NCBI RefSeq assembly: GCF_015752155.1
Contig: NZ_JADOVI010000004.1
Span: forward strand, 186,001-250,000
Reading direction: 5' to 3'
DNA: 64,000 nt
Origin: Cryobacterium sp. MP_M3
GTDB lineage: Bacteria; Actinomycetota; Actinomycetes; Actinomycetales; Microbacteriaceae
The first letter of the stretch is position 1. Each line of letters starts with the position of its first letter. Shown here one piece after another: positions 44,961 through 54,100 of the stretch. Below the pieces are notes generated by a model. That model was not told where the DNA came from. It saw only the letters and a list, made by a program, of their open reading frames with translations, and ran no database searches. A program made the translations under genes and the position numbers.

Positions 44961-46391
44961 GTGACCTCCGTCCTGCCCGACACCCGCACCGAGAAGGGGC
45001 TGGCCCGCGTGGCGCAGACTCTCGCCCGCTGGACCGAGAAGTGGTTCCCCGACGCCTACGTGTTCGCCCTCGTCGGCGTGTTCCTGGTGGCCCTGGCCGC
45101 CCTGGCCAACGGCTCCAGCCCGCAGACCATCGTCGAGTCCTTCGGCACCGGCTTCTGGGACCTCACTGCGTTCACCCTGCAGATGGCAATGGTCGTGCTC
45201 ACCGGCTACGTCGTCGCCACGTCGCCGCCGATGGCCCGGCTGATATCCACTCTCGCCGCCGTGCCGCAGTCCGCGGCGAGCGCCGTCAGTTTCGTGGCTC
45301 TGCTCTCGATGTCGGTCTCGTTCGTGAACTGGGGGCTCAGCCTCGTCTTCGGCGGCCTGCTCGCCCGGGCCATCGCCCGCCGCGCCGACCTCCGCGTCGA
45401 CTATCGGGCACTCGGCGCCGCCGCCTTCATGGGACTCGGCGCCGTCTGGGCGCTCGGCATGTCCTCATCGGCCGCGCAGCTGCAGGCGACTGCCGCCTCG
45501 CTGCCGCCGGCCCTCCTCGCGGTCACCGGCATCCTCGACTTCGGCAGCACCATCTTCACCTGGCAGTCGCTCACCATGTGCGCCGTCATCATCGCCCTCA
45601 CCGTTGCCGTGGCGCACTTCTCGGCGCCGCGCGGCGACGCCATCCGCACCGCGCACGATCTCGGCGTCGACCTCGACGACACGCCGGTACCGGCGGCACC
45701 GCGCACGCGTCCGGGTGAATGGCTCGAGTACAGCCGCATCCTGCCGATCCTCGCCGGCCTGCTCACCCTCGGCTGGCTGGTCTCCCAGCTGCTCACCCTG
45801 CCGATACTCACCATGGTGAGCAGCCTGAACGGGTACCTGCTGGTGTTCCTCATGCTCGGCCTGGTGCTGCACGGGACACCGCGCAACTTCCTGCAGGCCG
45901 TGTCGAAGGCGGTCCCGGCGACCGCCGGCATCCTGGTGCAGTTCCCGCTCTACGCCGCCATGGCGGCGATCCTCACCCGGGCGGTGGGCACCGGCGGCCT
46001 CACCGTCTCGGAGCACCTGGCCGAATTCTTCACCTCGATCGGCGGCGGCGGCGGTTTCGCCGTGATCATCGCCCTCTACACCGTGGTGCTGGGCGTCTTC
46101 GTGCCCTCCGGCGGCGGCAAGTGGCTGGTCGAGGCGCCCTACGTGATGCAGTCGGCGACGGATGTCCAGATGAACCTGGGCTGGACGGTGCAGATCTACA
46201 ACGTGGCCGAGGCGCTGCCCAACCTGGTCAACCCGTTCTTCATGCTGCCCCTGCTCGCCGTTCTCGGGCTCAAGGCCAGGGACCTCGTGGGGTTCACCTT
46301 CCTGCAGTTCATCTTCCACCTGCCGGTCGTGCTCGTGCTCGTCTGGCTGCTCGGCGAGACGTTCGCGTTCGTCGCCCCCGTCCTGCCCTGA
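44961..46391 (+). CDS. atoE: Short-chain fatty acid transporter, AtoE family
   Basis: A 476-residue membrane protein with about 12 helices and full-length similarity to AtoE: WFPDAYVFALVGVFLV near the start, GFWDLTAFTLQMAMVVLTGYVVA, FVNWGLSLVFGGLLAR, and the C-terminal GVFVPSGGGKWLVEAPYV that is nearly invariant in the family. E. coli AtoE takes up acetoacetate or butyrate, but no ato catabolic genes are here, so the substrate is open. GTG 44961 with GAAGAGAG upstream is preferred over in-frame upstream starts, which would add 47 unlike residues. Confidence 0.9.
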   Translation: MTSVLPDTRTEKGLARVAQTLARWTEKWFPDAYVFALVGVFLVALAALANGSSPQTIVESFGTGFWDLTAFTLQMAMVVLTGYVVATSPPMARLISTLAAVPQSAASAVSFVALLSMSVSFVNWGLSLVFGGLLARAIARRADLRVDYRALGAAAFMGLGAVWALGMSSSAAQLQATAASLPPALLAVTGILDFGSTIFTWQSLTMCAVIIALTVAVAHFSAPRGDAIRTAHDLGVDLDDTPVPAAPRTRPGEWLEYSRILPILAGLLTLGWLVSQLLTLPILTMVSSLNGYLLVFLMLGLVLHGTPRNFLQAVSKAVPATAGILVQFPLYAAMAAILTRAVGTGGLTVSEHLAEFFTSIGGGGGFAVIIALYTVVLGVFVPSGGGKWLVEAPYVMQSATDVQMNLGWTVQIYNVAEALPNLVNPFFMLPLLAVLGLKARDLVGFTFLQFIFHLPVVLVLVWLLGETFAFVAPVLP

Positions 46392-46434
46392 CCGGGCCTG
46401 TCCCCTGCCGGCATCGGGGGCGACGAACCGTGCG

Positions 46435-47340
46435 CTACAGCGCGGTCGTGGCCTCCGCGGCGTGGAACCACGGCGGGTAGACGGCGACCTTGGGCTTGTG
46501 CGTCGAGGCGGCGAGGATGCCCCGCACCTCGTCACGCACCTTGTCGTTGGCGACGCCGACCAGGGTGACCAGGTCGAACGGGAACGTCTCGGCGACGAGC
46601 AGTTCGGCGCGGAGGATCGCGTCGGATTCCGCGTCCGCGCGCAGCCGGCGGAGCAGGGAATCGGACGTGTCCGGTGTCGCGCCGATCCGGGTCAGGGTGC
46701 CGGCAGCGTCGCCGTCGGTCACCGCTACCGCCGTGTCGGATCCGTCGGCGTCCTCGGCTGCGGCCTGGGCGTCACGGAGCTTCTTGACCGTGCTGACCAG
46801 GATGACGAAATCGAAGATCTCGGCGGTGTGCGCGTCGACGGAGAGGCGGGGATCCGCCGTTCCGGTGAGGAGGCCGTCCCAGAGCCGGGCGTTCGGCGAG
46901 AGGAAGAACGGCACGTAACCGGCCACGCTCGCGCTACCGTCGCCGGAGACCAGCGCGGTGCGGCGGGCATCCCGGTTCGGGGCCGACGAGATGTCGACGA
47001 CCGGGCGCGTGGTCCAGGCCTCGCTCGCGTCGGCCAGCAGGGCGCCGCTCTCGAGGATGCCGGCCAGGTTGCGAATGTGGGTGACGTGGTAGATGCGCTG
47101 CTCGCCGACATTGTCGACGACGGCCTTGCCCGTGCCGGCCGTTCTGGTCGCCACGGCCGGCTTCGGCCCACCCAGCGTCACCGTGCGCGGGGACGGCGAG
47201 CTCCGCAGCGACGGGGCCCGGGAGGCCTTGGCCCGGCTGGCCCGGGGCGCCGGCACTGCCGCCGCGATGTCAGGGGCGGCCTTCGGGAAACACAGGGCGC
47301 AGAGCCCGCCTTCAAGTCCGTGGATACATTCGTCGCTCAA
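46435..47340 (-). CDS. DarT-family (DUF4433) ADP-ribosyltransferase-like protein with N-terminal Cys motif
   Basis: A 301-residue protein. Residues about 75-300 match the DarT/DUF4433 family, whose founders ADP-ribosylate thymidine in single-stranded DNA: IYHVTHIRNLAGILESGALLAD (NAD-binding His), the basic RDARR segment, GYVPFFLSPNARLWDGL, and a late RAELLVAETFPFDLVTLVGV placing the catalytic Glu. The N-terminus adds a likely zinc knuckle, CIHGLEGGLCALC, then a basic Ser/Pro/Ala linker. Active DarT toxins pair with a DarG macrodomain antitoxin, which is not adjacent. TTG 47340 (MSDECIHG) is chosen with GAAAGG about 10 nt upstream; frames upstream lack sense. Confidence 0.82.
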   Translation of the reverse strand: MSDECIHGLEGGLCALCFPKAAPDIAAAVPAPRASRAKASRAPSLRSSPSPRTVTLGGPKPAVATRTAGTGKAVVDNVGEQRIYHVTHIRNLAGILESGALLADASEAWTTRPVVDISSAPNRDARRTALVSGDGSASVAGYVPFFLSPNARLWDGLLTGTADPRLSVDAHTAEIFDFVILVSTVKKLRDAQAAAEDADGSDTAVAVTDGDAAGTLTRIGATPDTSDSLLRRLRADAESDAILRAELLVAETFPFDLVTLVGVANDKVRDEVRGILAASTHKPKVAVYPPWFHAAEATTAL

Positions 47341-47556
47341 GCGAAAAAAACCTTTCGTATTGCGTGGCCCCCACCGCTTCAAGACCCATGCTCGAAGACC
47401 ACATATCAACGGTACGGGGGTTTCGGCCCGAACGGTGACCGATCTGGGCAATTGGCGGGCACAGCTGCTCTACCCGCGACCCTGCCCCGGGCTGCATTGG
47501 GTGCCGTCAGGCCCAGGCGGGGCCGGGCATCCGCTCTACTGACGCCAGGAGACCCG

Positions 47557-47834
47557 ATGAAAGCCGAACGAATCGAACTCGAGCCGCGCACCATGCTCGG
47601 GGTGCACGAAGTGATCCCGATGAACGAGATGACGGCGTACTTCGAGCGGGCCTTCATGGCCTCCGCGGCCGAGATCGGCAAGCAGGGCGCGTACCCGGCC
47701 GGCCCGCCGATCGCTGGATCACGGCGGAGAAACTCGCGACGGCCGGCGACATGTGGGAGGAATACCTGGTCGGCCCCGACAGCGAGACGGACCCCGCGAA
47801 GTGGCAGACCCGGATCGTGTTCCCGCTGGCCTGA
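47557..47834 (+). pseudogene. GyrI-like/AraC effector-binding domain gene with internal deletion
   Basis: The first 51 codons from ATG 47557 (MKAERIELEPRTMLG, then MTAYFERAFMASAAEIGKQG, ending PAGPPIA) are the start of a GyrI-like small-molecule-binding domain. The frame then becomes nonsense, but the +2 frame from about 47712 gives RWITAEKLATAGDMWEEYL and TRIVFPLA followed by TGA at 47832, the normal C-terminus of the same domain. Intact members are about 150-160 residues; only about 92 are present, so roughly 200 bp are missing and the frame is lost. A reasonable ribosome site (CAGGAGACCC) remains, so the decay is recent. Confidence 0.8.
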
Positions 47835-48015
47835 CCCGCTGGAATCCGCGCTCGTTCCCGCCGCCCGGCCCGGCGCAATCGCGGCCGGATACGGGCTGCC
47901 GCGGAATACGATGGGATCAACACGCCGCGCGGGCCGAGGGTCCGCGAGGCCGGCTCTCCACACCGGGGCGGCGGCCGGGCGCAGTGGCCAACGAAGGCCG
48001 GTCAGGAGGCGTCGG

Positions 48016-48855
48016 GTGGCCGAACATGAGGTGCCGCTGACCCGGAGCCAGCGCTGGGAGCAGTCGACCGACCGGCCGTTGCTGGTGCTCGGCTTCGCGT
48101 TCCTGCTTGCCTACGCCGCCCCGATCGTGGCTCCGGAGATCGGCCCGGGCTGGCGGCTGTTGCTCGAATGGATCGAGATCGGCACCTGGGCGGCCTTCGC
48201 CGTGGATTTCATCGTGCGCCTGTCTCTCGCACACGACCGGCTGCGGTTCGTGCGCACCCACCTGCTCGACCTGGTCGTGGTCGCCCTGCCGCTGTTCCGT
48301 CCCCTGCGGGCGCTGCGCGTGCTCTCGATCGTCATCCTCTCCGCCCGCCGGGTGAGCAAGAAACTCAAGAACCGGGTGATGACCTACGCGGCCGTGACGG
48401 CGGTCTCCGTCTGGTTCATCGCCGGGCTCGCGGTCACGGATGCCGAGCGCGGCGCGGTCGGGGCGAACATCCACTCGGTCTGGGAGGGCTGGTGGTGGTC
48501 CTTCGTCACGATGGCCACCGTCGGATTCGGCGACCTCTACCCCGTGACGGCCGAAGGGCGGCTCGTCACGGTGGGTCTCGTCGCCACCGGGATCGCCCTG
48601 ATCGGCACGCTGACCGCGTTCATCGCGGCCTGGTTCGCCTCGGCCAACCGTGCGGCCGAGGAGGAGATCAAGGCCGAACTCGACGTCAGCGAGGACAAGC
48701 TCGACACCCTCGCGGCCGAGATCGCCGAGCTCAAGGCCATGGTCGCCCGCCTCGTCGCGGGGCGCTCGGAGTCGCAGGGACAGGCCGCCGACGGGGCAGG
48801 CGGCGGGCCGGCCGGTGCCTCCGGCGGGCCGACTCCGAGCGCCGATACCGACTGA
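48016..48855 (+). CDS. Voltage-gated-like potassium channel family protein
   Basis: A 279-residue six-helix cation channel subunit. Helices S1-S4 occupy about 20-130, with an Arg-rich S4-like stretch (RPLRALRVLSIVILSARRV). The pore helix and filter are FVTMATVGFGDLYP (near 170); TVGFGD is the potassium selectivity signature. After S6 comes a coiled coil (about 215-255, EEEIKAELDVSEDKLDTLAAEIAE) probably for tetramer assembly, and a Gly/Ala tail. GTG 48016 follows AGGAGG at 6 nt; the open frame upstream belongs to the broken GyrI-like gene. Confidence 0.88.
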   Translation: MAEHEVPLTRSQRWEQSTDRPLLVLGFAFLLAYAAPIVAPEIGPGWRLLLEWIEIGTWAAFAVDFIVRLSLAHDRLRFVRTHLLDLVVVALPLFRPLRALRVLSIVILSARRVSKKLKNRVMTYAAVTAVSVWFIAGLAVTDAERGAVGANIHSVWEGWWWSFVTMATVGFGDLYPVTAEGRLVTVGLVATGIALIGTLTAFIAAWFASANRAAEEEIKAELDVSEDKLDTLAAEIAELKAMVARLVAGRSESQGQAADGAGGGPAGASGGPTPSADTD

Positions 48856-48968
48856 CGACAAGGCGGGCGACTCTGGACAGGAGGTTCCCGGCCTGCCTAT
48901 CCTGAGGATGAGCGAATGTCCGTTTCGGGCTGGGGAGTCGCGGTCTTTTTGCGAAATTGAGCGCCCCT

Positions 48969-49079
48969 ATGCAACCCGACGAACTGTTGCCCAGACCAAC
49001 CTGCATTTCCTGCTACGAAATCATGGAGCCCGTCGCCGGGCACTGGTGGTGCAGCCGCTGCGAGGAATTCGCCGCGTGA
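48969..49079 (+). CDS. Candidate 36-residue zinc-ribbon microprotein
   Basis: The ORF runs from ATG 48969 to TGA 49077 and encodes a peptide with two CxxC pairs: TCISCYEIMEP then HWWCSRCEEF, spaced 15 residues apart as in rubredoxin-type zinc ribbons. Chance four-Cys ribbons in so short a frame are unlikely, which is the main argument for a real gene. No convincing ribosome site precedes it, and it could be leaderless or part of a longer transcript. Function unknown. Its stop codon lies in a 9-bp tandem repeat that yields two more in-frame TGAs. Confidence 0.5.
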   Translation: MQPDELLPRPTCISCYEIMEPVAGHWWCSRCEEFAA

Positions 49080-49098
49080 GCCGCGTGAGCCGCGTGAG
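49072..49098 (+). repeat. Three 9-bp tandem repeats with in-frame stops
   Basis: CCGCGTGAG occurs at 49072, 49081 and 49090. In the frame of the micro-ORF each copy provides TGA (49077, 49086, 49095). Confidence 0.95.
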
Positions 49099-49204
49099 CC
49101 GATCCGGGCCGACCTGATCCGCGGGCACACGGCCCCGTGCCAGCGCGTGTGGGTAGTCTGGCTGGATTCCCCGATCGCCTGTTGAGGCGAAGATTTGGAG
49201 TTCC

Positions 49205-50299
49205 ATGTCGACGACCGTTCAAGGCGTCATCGCTCGATCGAAGGGCGCACCCGTTGAGCTCGTCGACATCGTGATCCCCGACCCTGGCCCCGGCGAGGTC
49301 ATCGTCGACATCGAAACCTGCGGCGTCTGCCACACCGACTTCCATTACAAGGAGGGCGGCATCAACGACGACTTCCCCTTCCTGCTCGGCCACGAGGCCG
49401 CCGGCCGGGTCAGCGTCATCGGCGCCGGCGTCACCAATGTCGAGGTCGGCGACTTCGTCGTACTGAACTGGCGCGCCGTCTGCGGCGAGTGCCGGGCCTG
49501 CAAACGGGCCGAACCCTGGTACTGCTTCAACACCTTCAACGCCACCCGGAAGATGACGCTCACCGACGGCACCGAGCTCAGCCCGGCGCTCGGCATCGGC
49601 GCGTTCGCCGAGAAGACCCTCGTGCACGCGAAGCAGTGCACCCGGGTCAACCCGGCGGCGGACCCCGCGGCGGTCGGCCTCCTCGGCTGCGGCATCATGG
49701 CCGGGATCGGCGCCGCCATGAACACGGGCAACGTGAGCCACGGCGACTCGGTCGCCGTGATCGGATGCGGCGGCGTCGGCAACGCGGCGATCGTCGGGTC
49801 CCGGCTGGCCGGGGCATCCGTCATCATCGCGATCGACCGCGACGCGAAGAAGCTCGCCAAGGCGCAGCAACTCGGTGCGACGCACACCATCGACTCGTCG
49901 AACCTCGACGAGGACAGCGTCGTCGCGGCCGTGCAGGCGCTGACCGGCGGCTTCGGCGCCGACGTCGCCATCGACGCGGTCGGCCGCCCCGAGACGTGGC
50001 GGCAGGCTTTCTACGCCCGCGACCTGGCCGGCACAGTGGTGCTGGTGGGCGTGCCCACCCCTGAGATGATGCTGGAGATCCCGCTCCTGGACGTGTTCGG
50101 CCGCGGCGGGGCGCTCAAATCGTCCTGGTACGGCGACTGCCTGCCCGAGCGGGACTTCCCGATGCTCACCGACCTCTACCTGCAGGGCCGGCTGCCGCTC
50201 GACCAGTTCGTCAGCGAACGGATCGGCATCGGCCACATCGAGGAGGCGTTCGGCAAGATGGCCCGCGGCGAGGTACTCCGCTCGGTCGTGGTGCTCTGA
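49205..50299 (+). CDS. mscR: S-(hydroxymethyl)mycothiol dehydrogenase
   Basis: A 364-residue zinc- and NAD-dependent class III-type alcohol dehydrogenase. Formaldehyde reacts with mycothiol and this enzyme oxidises the adduct. Catalytic zinc ligands are in CGVCHTD and GHEAAG; the structural-zinc loop is [15 protein letters not shown]; the Rossmann glycines are GCGGVGNAA. Features close to known mycothiol enzymes: start [13 protein letters not shown] and the C-terminal [23 protein letters not shown] precedes the ATG. The MBL gene follows with a one-base TGATG overlap. Confidence 0.93.
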   Translation: MSTTVQGVIARSKGAPVELVDIVIPDPGPGEVIVDIETCGVCHTDFHYKEGGINDDFPFLLGHEAAGRVSVIGAGVTNVEVGDFVVLNWRAVCGECRACKRAEPWYCFNTFNATRKMTLTDGTELSPALGIGAFAEKTLVHAKQCTRVNPAADPAAVGLLGCGIMAGIGAAMNTGNVSHGDSVAVIGCGGVGNAAIVGSRLAGASVIIAIDRDAKKLAKAQQLGATHTIDSSNLDEDSVVAAVQALTGGFGADVAIDAVGRPETWRQAFYARDLAGTVVLVGVPTPEMMLEIPLLDVFGRGGALKSSWYGDCLPERDFPMLTDLYLQGRLPLDQFVSERIGIGHIEEAFGKMARGEVLRSVVVL

Positions 50300-50928
50300 T
50301 GGCGGCGCACATCGACCACCTCGTCACCTCCGGCACGTTCAGCCTTGACGGCGGCACCTGGGAGGTCGACAACAACGTGTGGATCGTCGGCGACGACACC
50401 GAGTGCCTGGTCATCGACCCCGCGCACGACGCCGAGGCGATCCTCGCGGCGGTCGGCGACCGCAAGCTGGTCGGCATCCTCTGCACCCACGCGCACGACG
50501 ACCACATCGGCGCCGCCGCGCCGCTGCAGGCGGCGCGCAACGCCCCGACCCACTTGCACCCCGACGACATGGTGCTCTGGGACCGGGTCTACCCGGATGC
50601 CCCGCCCAGCAGACCGCTCGACGACGGCCAGGTGATTCCCGTCGGAGGCATCGACCTCCAGGTGCTGCACACGCCCGGACACTCCCCCGGCGCGGTCTGC
50701 TTCTACGCGCCGGCGCTCGGCACCCTGTTCAGCGGGGACACCCTCTTCCACGGCGGTCCGGGCGCCACCGGCCGCTCGTTCAGCGACTTCCCGACGATCA
50801 TCGAGTCGATCAGCACGAAGCTGCTCACCCTCCCGCCGGAAACCGTCGTACTCACCGGCCACGGCGAGCCGACCACGATCGGCGCCGAGGCCGCCCAGCT
50901 CCCCGACTGGATCGCCCGCGGCCACTGA
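50299..50928 (+). CDS. MBL-fold hydrolase coupled to mscR
   Basis: A 209-residue glyoxalase II-like metallo-beta-lactamase-fold protein. Metal ligands: THAHDDHIG, HTPGHSPG, SGDTLFHGGPG and the final GHGEPT. In many actinobacteria such a gene follows mscR, and it is proposed to hydrolyse S-formylmycothiol, completing formaldehyde oxidation to formate; that assignment here is by context. Start ATG 50299 shares a base with the mscR stop, so translation is coupled. Confidence 0.9.
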   Translation: MAAHIDHLVTSGTFSLDGGTWEVDNNVWIVGDDTECLVIDPAHDAEAILAAVGDRKLVGILCTHAHDDHIGAAAPLQAARNAPTHLHPDDMVLWDRVYPDAPPSRPLDDGQVIPVGGIDLQVLHTPGHSPGAVCFYAPALGTLFSGDTLFHGGPGATGRSFSDFPTIIESISTKLLTLPPETVVLTGHGEPTTIGAEAAQLPDWIARGH

Positions 50929-51011
50929 CCCCGGCGCCCGCGGCATCCGCCCGCCCATCAGGCTCCCGGACCTTCCCGTCCTCGCCCCGGCACAATTCAC
51001 CGCAAGCCATT

Positions 51012-51105
51012 CGCATAACTCCTGCAAATCGTCGACGGCTGCCGAAACCGCCCCGTGAACACGCGGTTTCACGGGACGGCCAGTGCGTTCTGCAGGAGTT
51101 ATGCG
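51012..51105. repeat. Intergenic palindromic element, copy A
   Basis: CGCATAACTCCTGCA (51012-51026) and its exact complement TGCAGGAGTTATGCG (51091-51105) bound a 64-nt interior that can form its own hairpin (CCCGTGAA with TTCACGGG, or GAAACCGC with GCGGTTTC). It lies between the convergent MBL and glutamate dehydrogenase genes. Copy B at 58593 shares the ends but not the interior. Confidence 0.85.
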
Positions 51106-51148
51106 CAGGCAACGGTGATGGAGCGGCGTCCAGGCCGGCGGCGGCAGG

Positions 51149-54100
51149 TCAGCGGCGCACGATCGAGCGCATCAGCCTCACCACGACGGAGAGGGATGCG
51201 ATGTCGTCCTGGCCGAGGGCGTTGACCTCCTCGAACACGCTCCGGGCCCGGCCGAGCTGCTCGGCGTTGAGGGACTCCCAGGCGAGCACGCGCACCTCGG
51301 CGTTGCCGGCATCCGTCTCGGCCAGCACGGCCGCCGTGATGTCGGCGACCGTGGCGTACAGGTCGTCGCGGAGGGCGGCGCGGGCCAGTGCCTGCCACCG
51401 GTCCTTCCGCGGCAGCGCGGTGATGCGTTCGAGCAGGTTGTCCACACCGAACCGGTCGTAGACCGTGTAGTACACGGCCGCGACATCGGCCATCGGCACG
51501 TCCAGGTTCGCCGCCACCTTCGCCACATCGAGCAGCGCGAACACCTCGAACAACTCGGCCCAGCGCCGGCCGAGGTCTTCGGGAAGCCCCCACTCCTTCG
51601 CCGTGGACAGCAACGCCTTCACCCGCTTCAGGTCCCCGCCCTGCAGGTAGTCCACCAGCCGGGCCCGCACCTGGTCGATCTGCGGCTTGTACTGGGCGAC
51701 GACCTCGCCGACCGGGCGTGCCGCGCCCTGGTTGACCTGCCAGCGCACCGCCCGGTCGAGCAGCCGGCGCATGTCCAGGTGGATGGCGGTCCAGTGCTCG
51801 GTCGGGAAGGACGACGGCAGCGCGTTGAGTTCGTCGACCATCACGTCGAGCTCGAAGATCTCCCGCAGGGCCACGAACGCCCGCGCCACCGTGGCCTGGT
51901 TGGCCGAGGTCTCCTCGATCGCTCGGAACGCGAAGGTCACCCCGCCGAGGTTGATCATGTCGTTCGCGACGACGGTGGCGATGATCTCCCGGCGCAGCGG
52001 ATGCGTGTCCAGGTCGGCATCGAAGCGCTCCCGCAGCTGCCGGGGGAAGTACCCGCGCAGGGTGCGGCCGAACCACGGGTCGTCGGCCAGGTCGCTGTCC
52101 AGCAGGGAGGTGGCCAGGTCGATCTTGGCGTACGCGGCGAGCACGGACAGCTCGGGCGAGGTGAGGCCCTGGCCGAGGCCCTGTTCGAGCCGGTCCCGCA
52201 GCACCAGTGTCGTCGGCAGCGCCTCGAGATCGCGTTTGAGGTCTCCGGTCGCCTCCAGCCGGTCCATCAACCGTTCGTAGCTGGGGCTCCAGGTGGCCAC
52301 CTTCACCCGGTCGTTGAGCAGCAGGATGTTCTGGTCGATGTTGTCCTCGAGCACCAGCCGGCCGACCTCGTCGGACATGTCGGCGAGGAACTCCGCCCGG
52401 TCCTCTTCGGCGAGTTTGCCCGCCACGACCATCCGGTCGACGAAGATCTTGATGTTCACCTCGTGGTCGGAGCAGTCGACCCCGGCCGAGTTGTCGATCG
52501 CGTCGGTGTTGAGGATCACGCCCTTCAGGGCAGCCTCGATCCGGCCGCGCTGGGTCAGGCCGAGGTTTCCGCCCTCGCCGACGACCTTGACCCGCAGGTC
52601 GCGGCCGTCGACCCGGATGGCGTCGTTGGCCTTATCGCCGACCTGCGCGGCGGTCTCCGTGCTGGCCTTGACATAGGTTCCGATCCCGCCGTTGTAGAGC
52701 AGGTCGGCGGGCGCCATCAGGATGGCCCGGAGGAGTTCCGGGGGGCTCAGCCGGGTGGTGCCGTCGGGCAGCCCGAGGGCCACCCGCACCTCAGGGGAGA
52801 TCGGCACGACCTTCGCCTGCCGCGGGTAGATCCCGCCGCCGGCGCTGATCAGGCTCGCCGAGTAATCGGCCCACGACGAGCGAGGCAGGGCGAACAGTCG
52901 GCGCCGTTCGGCGAAGGATGCGGCGGGATCCGGGTTCGGGTCCAGGAAGATGTGCCGGTGGTCGAACGCTGCGATCAACTTGATGTGTTCGGAGAGGAGC
53001 ATGCCGTTGCCGAACACGTCCCCGGACATGTCGCCGACGCCGACGACGGTGAAGTCCTCGGTCTGGGTGTCGACGCCGAGCTCGCTGAAGTGGCGCTTGA
53101 CCGACTCCCAGGCGCCGCGGGCGGTGATGCCCATCACCTTGTGGTCGTAGCCGATCGAGCCGCCGGAGGCGAAGGCGTCGCCGAGCCAGAACCCGTACTC
53201 GGCGGCCAGCCCGTTCGCGATGTCGGAGAACGTCGCCGTGCCCTTGTCGGCGGCGACGACCAGGTAGGAGTCGTCATCGTCGTGGCGCACCACCCGGACG
53301 GGCGGCACCAGCTGCTCCCCGTCCGCCGTGGTGACGAGGTTGTCGGTGAGGTCGAGCAGCCCGCGAATGAAGGTCTTGTAGCTTTCGACGCCTTCGGCCA
53401 TCCAGGCGGCCCGGTCGACGGCCGGGTCGGGGAGCTGCTTGGCGAAGAATCCGCCCTTCGCTCCGGTCGGCACGATCACCGCGTTCTTGACCGTCTGCGC
53501 CTTGACCAGGCCGAGCACCTCGGTGCGGAAGTCCTCCCGCCGGTCCGACCAGCGCAGACCGCCACGGGCGACCTTGCCGAAGCGCAGGTGCACGCCCTCC
53601 ACGCGCGGGGAGTACACCCAGATCTCGTACCTGGGCCGCGGGAACGGCAGCAGTTCGATCGCCGTCGGGTCGAGTTTCACGCTGAGGTAGGGCTTGCCCT
53701 GGAAGTAGTTCGTGCGCAGGGTCGCCTCGATCAGGTTGATCAGGGTGCGCAGGATCCGGTCGGCGTCGAGGGTGGCGACCTGTTCCATCGCCACGGTCAG
53801 CCGGCTGCGGATCTCCTCCGAGCGGCGGATGCGTTCGTCCGAGTCCAGGTCGGGGTCGAACCGGGCCTCGAACAGGGAGACCAGCCCGCCGGTGACGGAC
53901 GGGTTGGCGAGCAGGGTGTCGGCGACGAAGCCGTAGGAGTTCGTGTTGCCGGCCTGGCGCAGGTACTTGGCGTAGCTGCGGAGGATGACGACCCGGTGCC
54001 AGGGCATGCCCTCGGTGAGGACCAGCCGGTCGAGGCCGTCCGACTCGGCGGCACCGCTGACGGCGGCGCCGAAGGAGTCGGCCAGCAGGGCGCCGGTGGC

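Larger units (their letters stand above)
48856..49204. other. Gap between channel gene and mscR
   Basis: 349 bases containing one micro-ORF (48969-49079) and a 9-bp tandem repeat (49072-49098). The rest shows no further gene, and should hold the mscR promoter, which I cannot place with confidence. Confidence 0.6.

Noticed and set aside
46435..47834. DarT-like gene plus GyrI-like gene as a toxin-antitoxin pair
   Set aside because: They are divergent, the second is broken, and GyrI-like domains are not DarG macrodomains.
46462..48015. One continuous plus-strand protein running through the DarT-like region, the GyrI-like start and the channel
   Set aside because: The open frame joins an antisense shadow, a broken gene and a real channel gene; only the last part has a matching start and domains.
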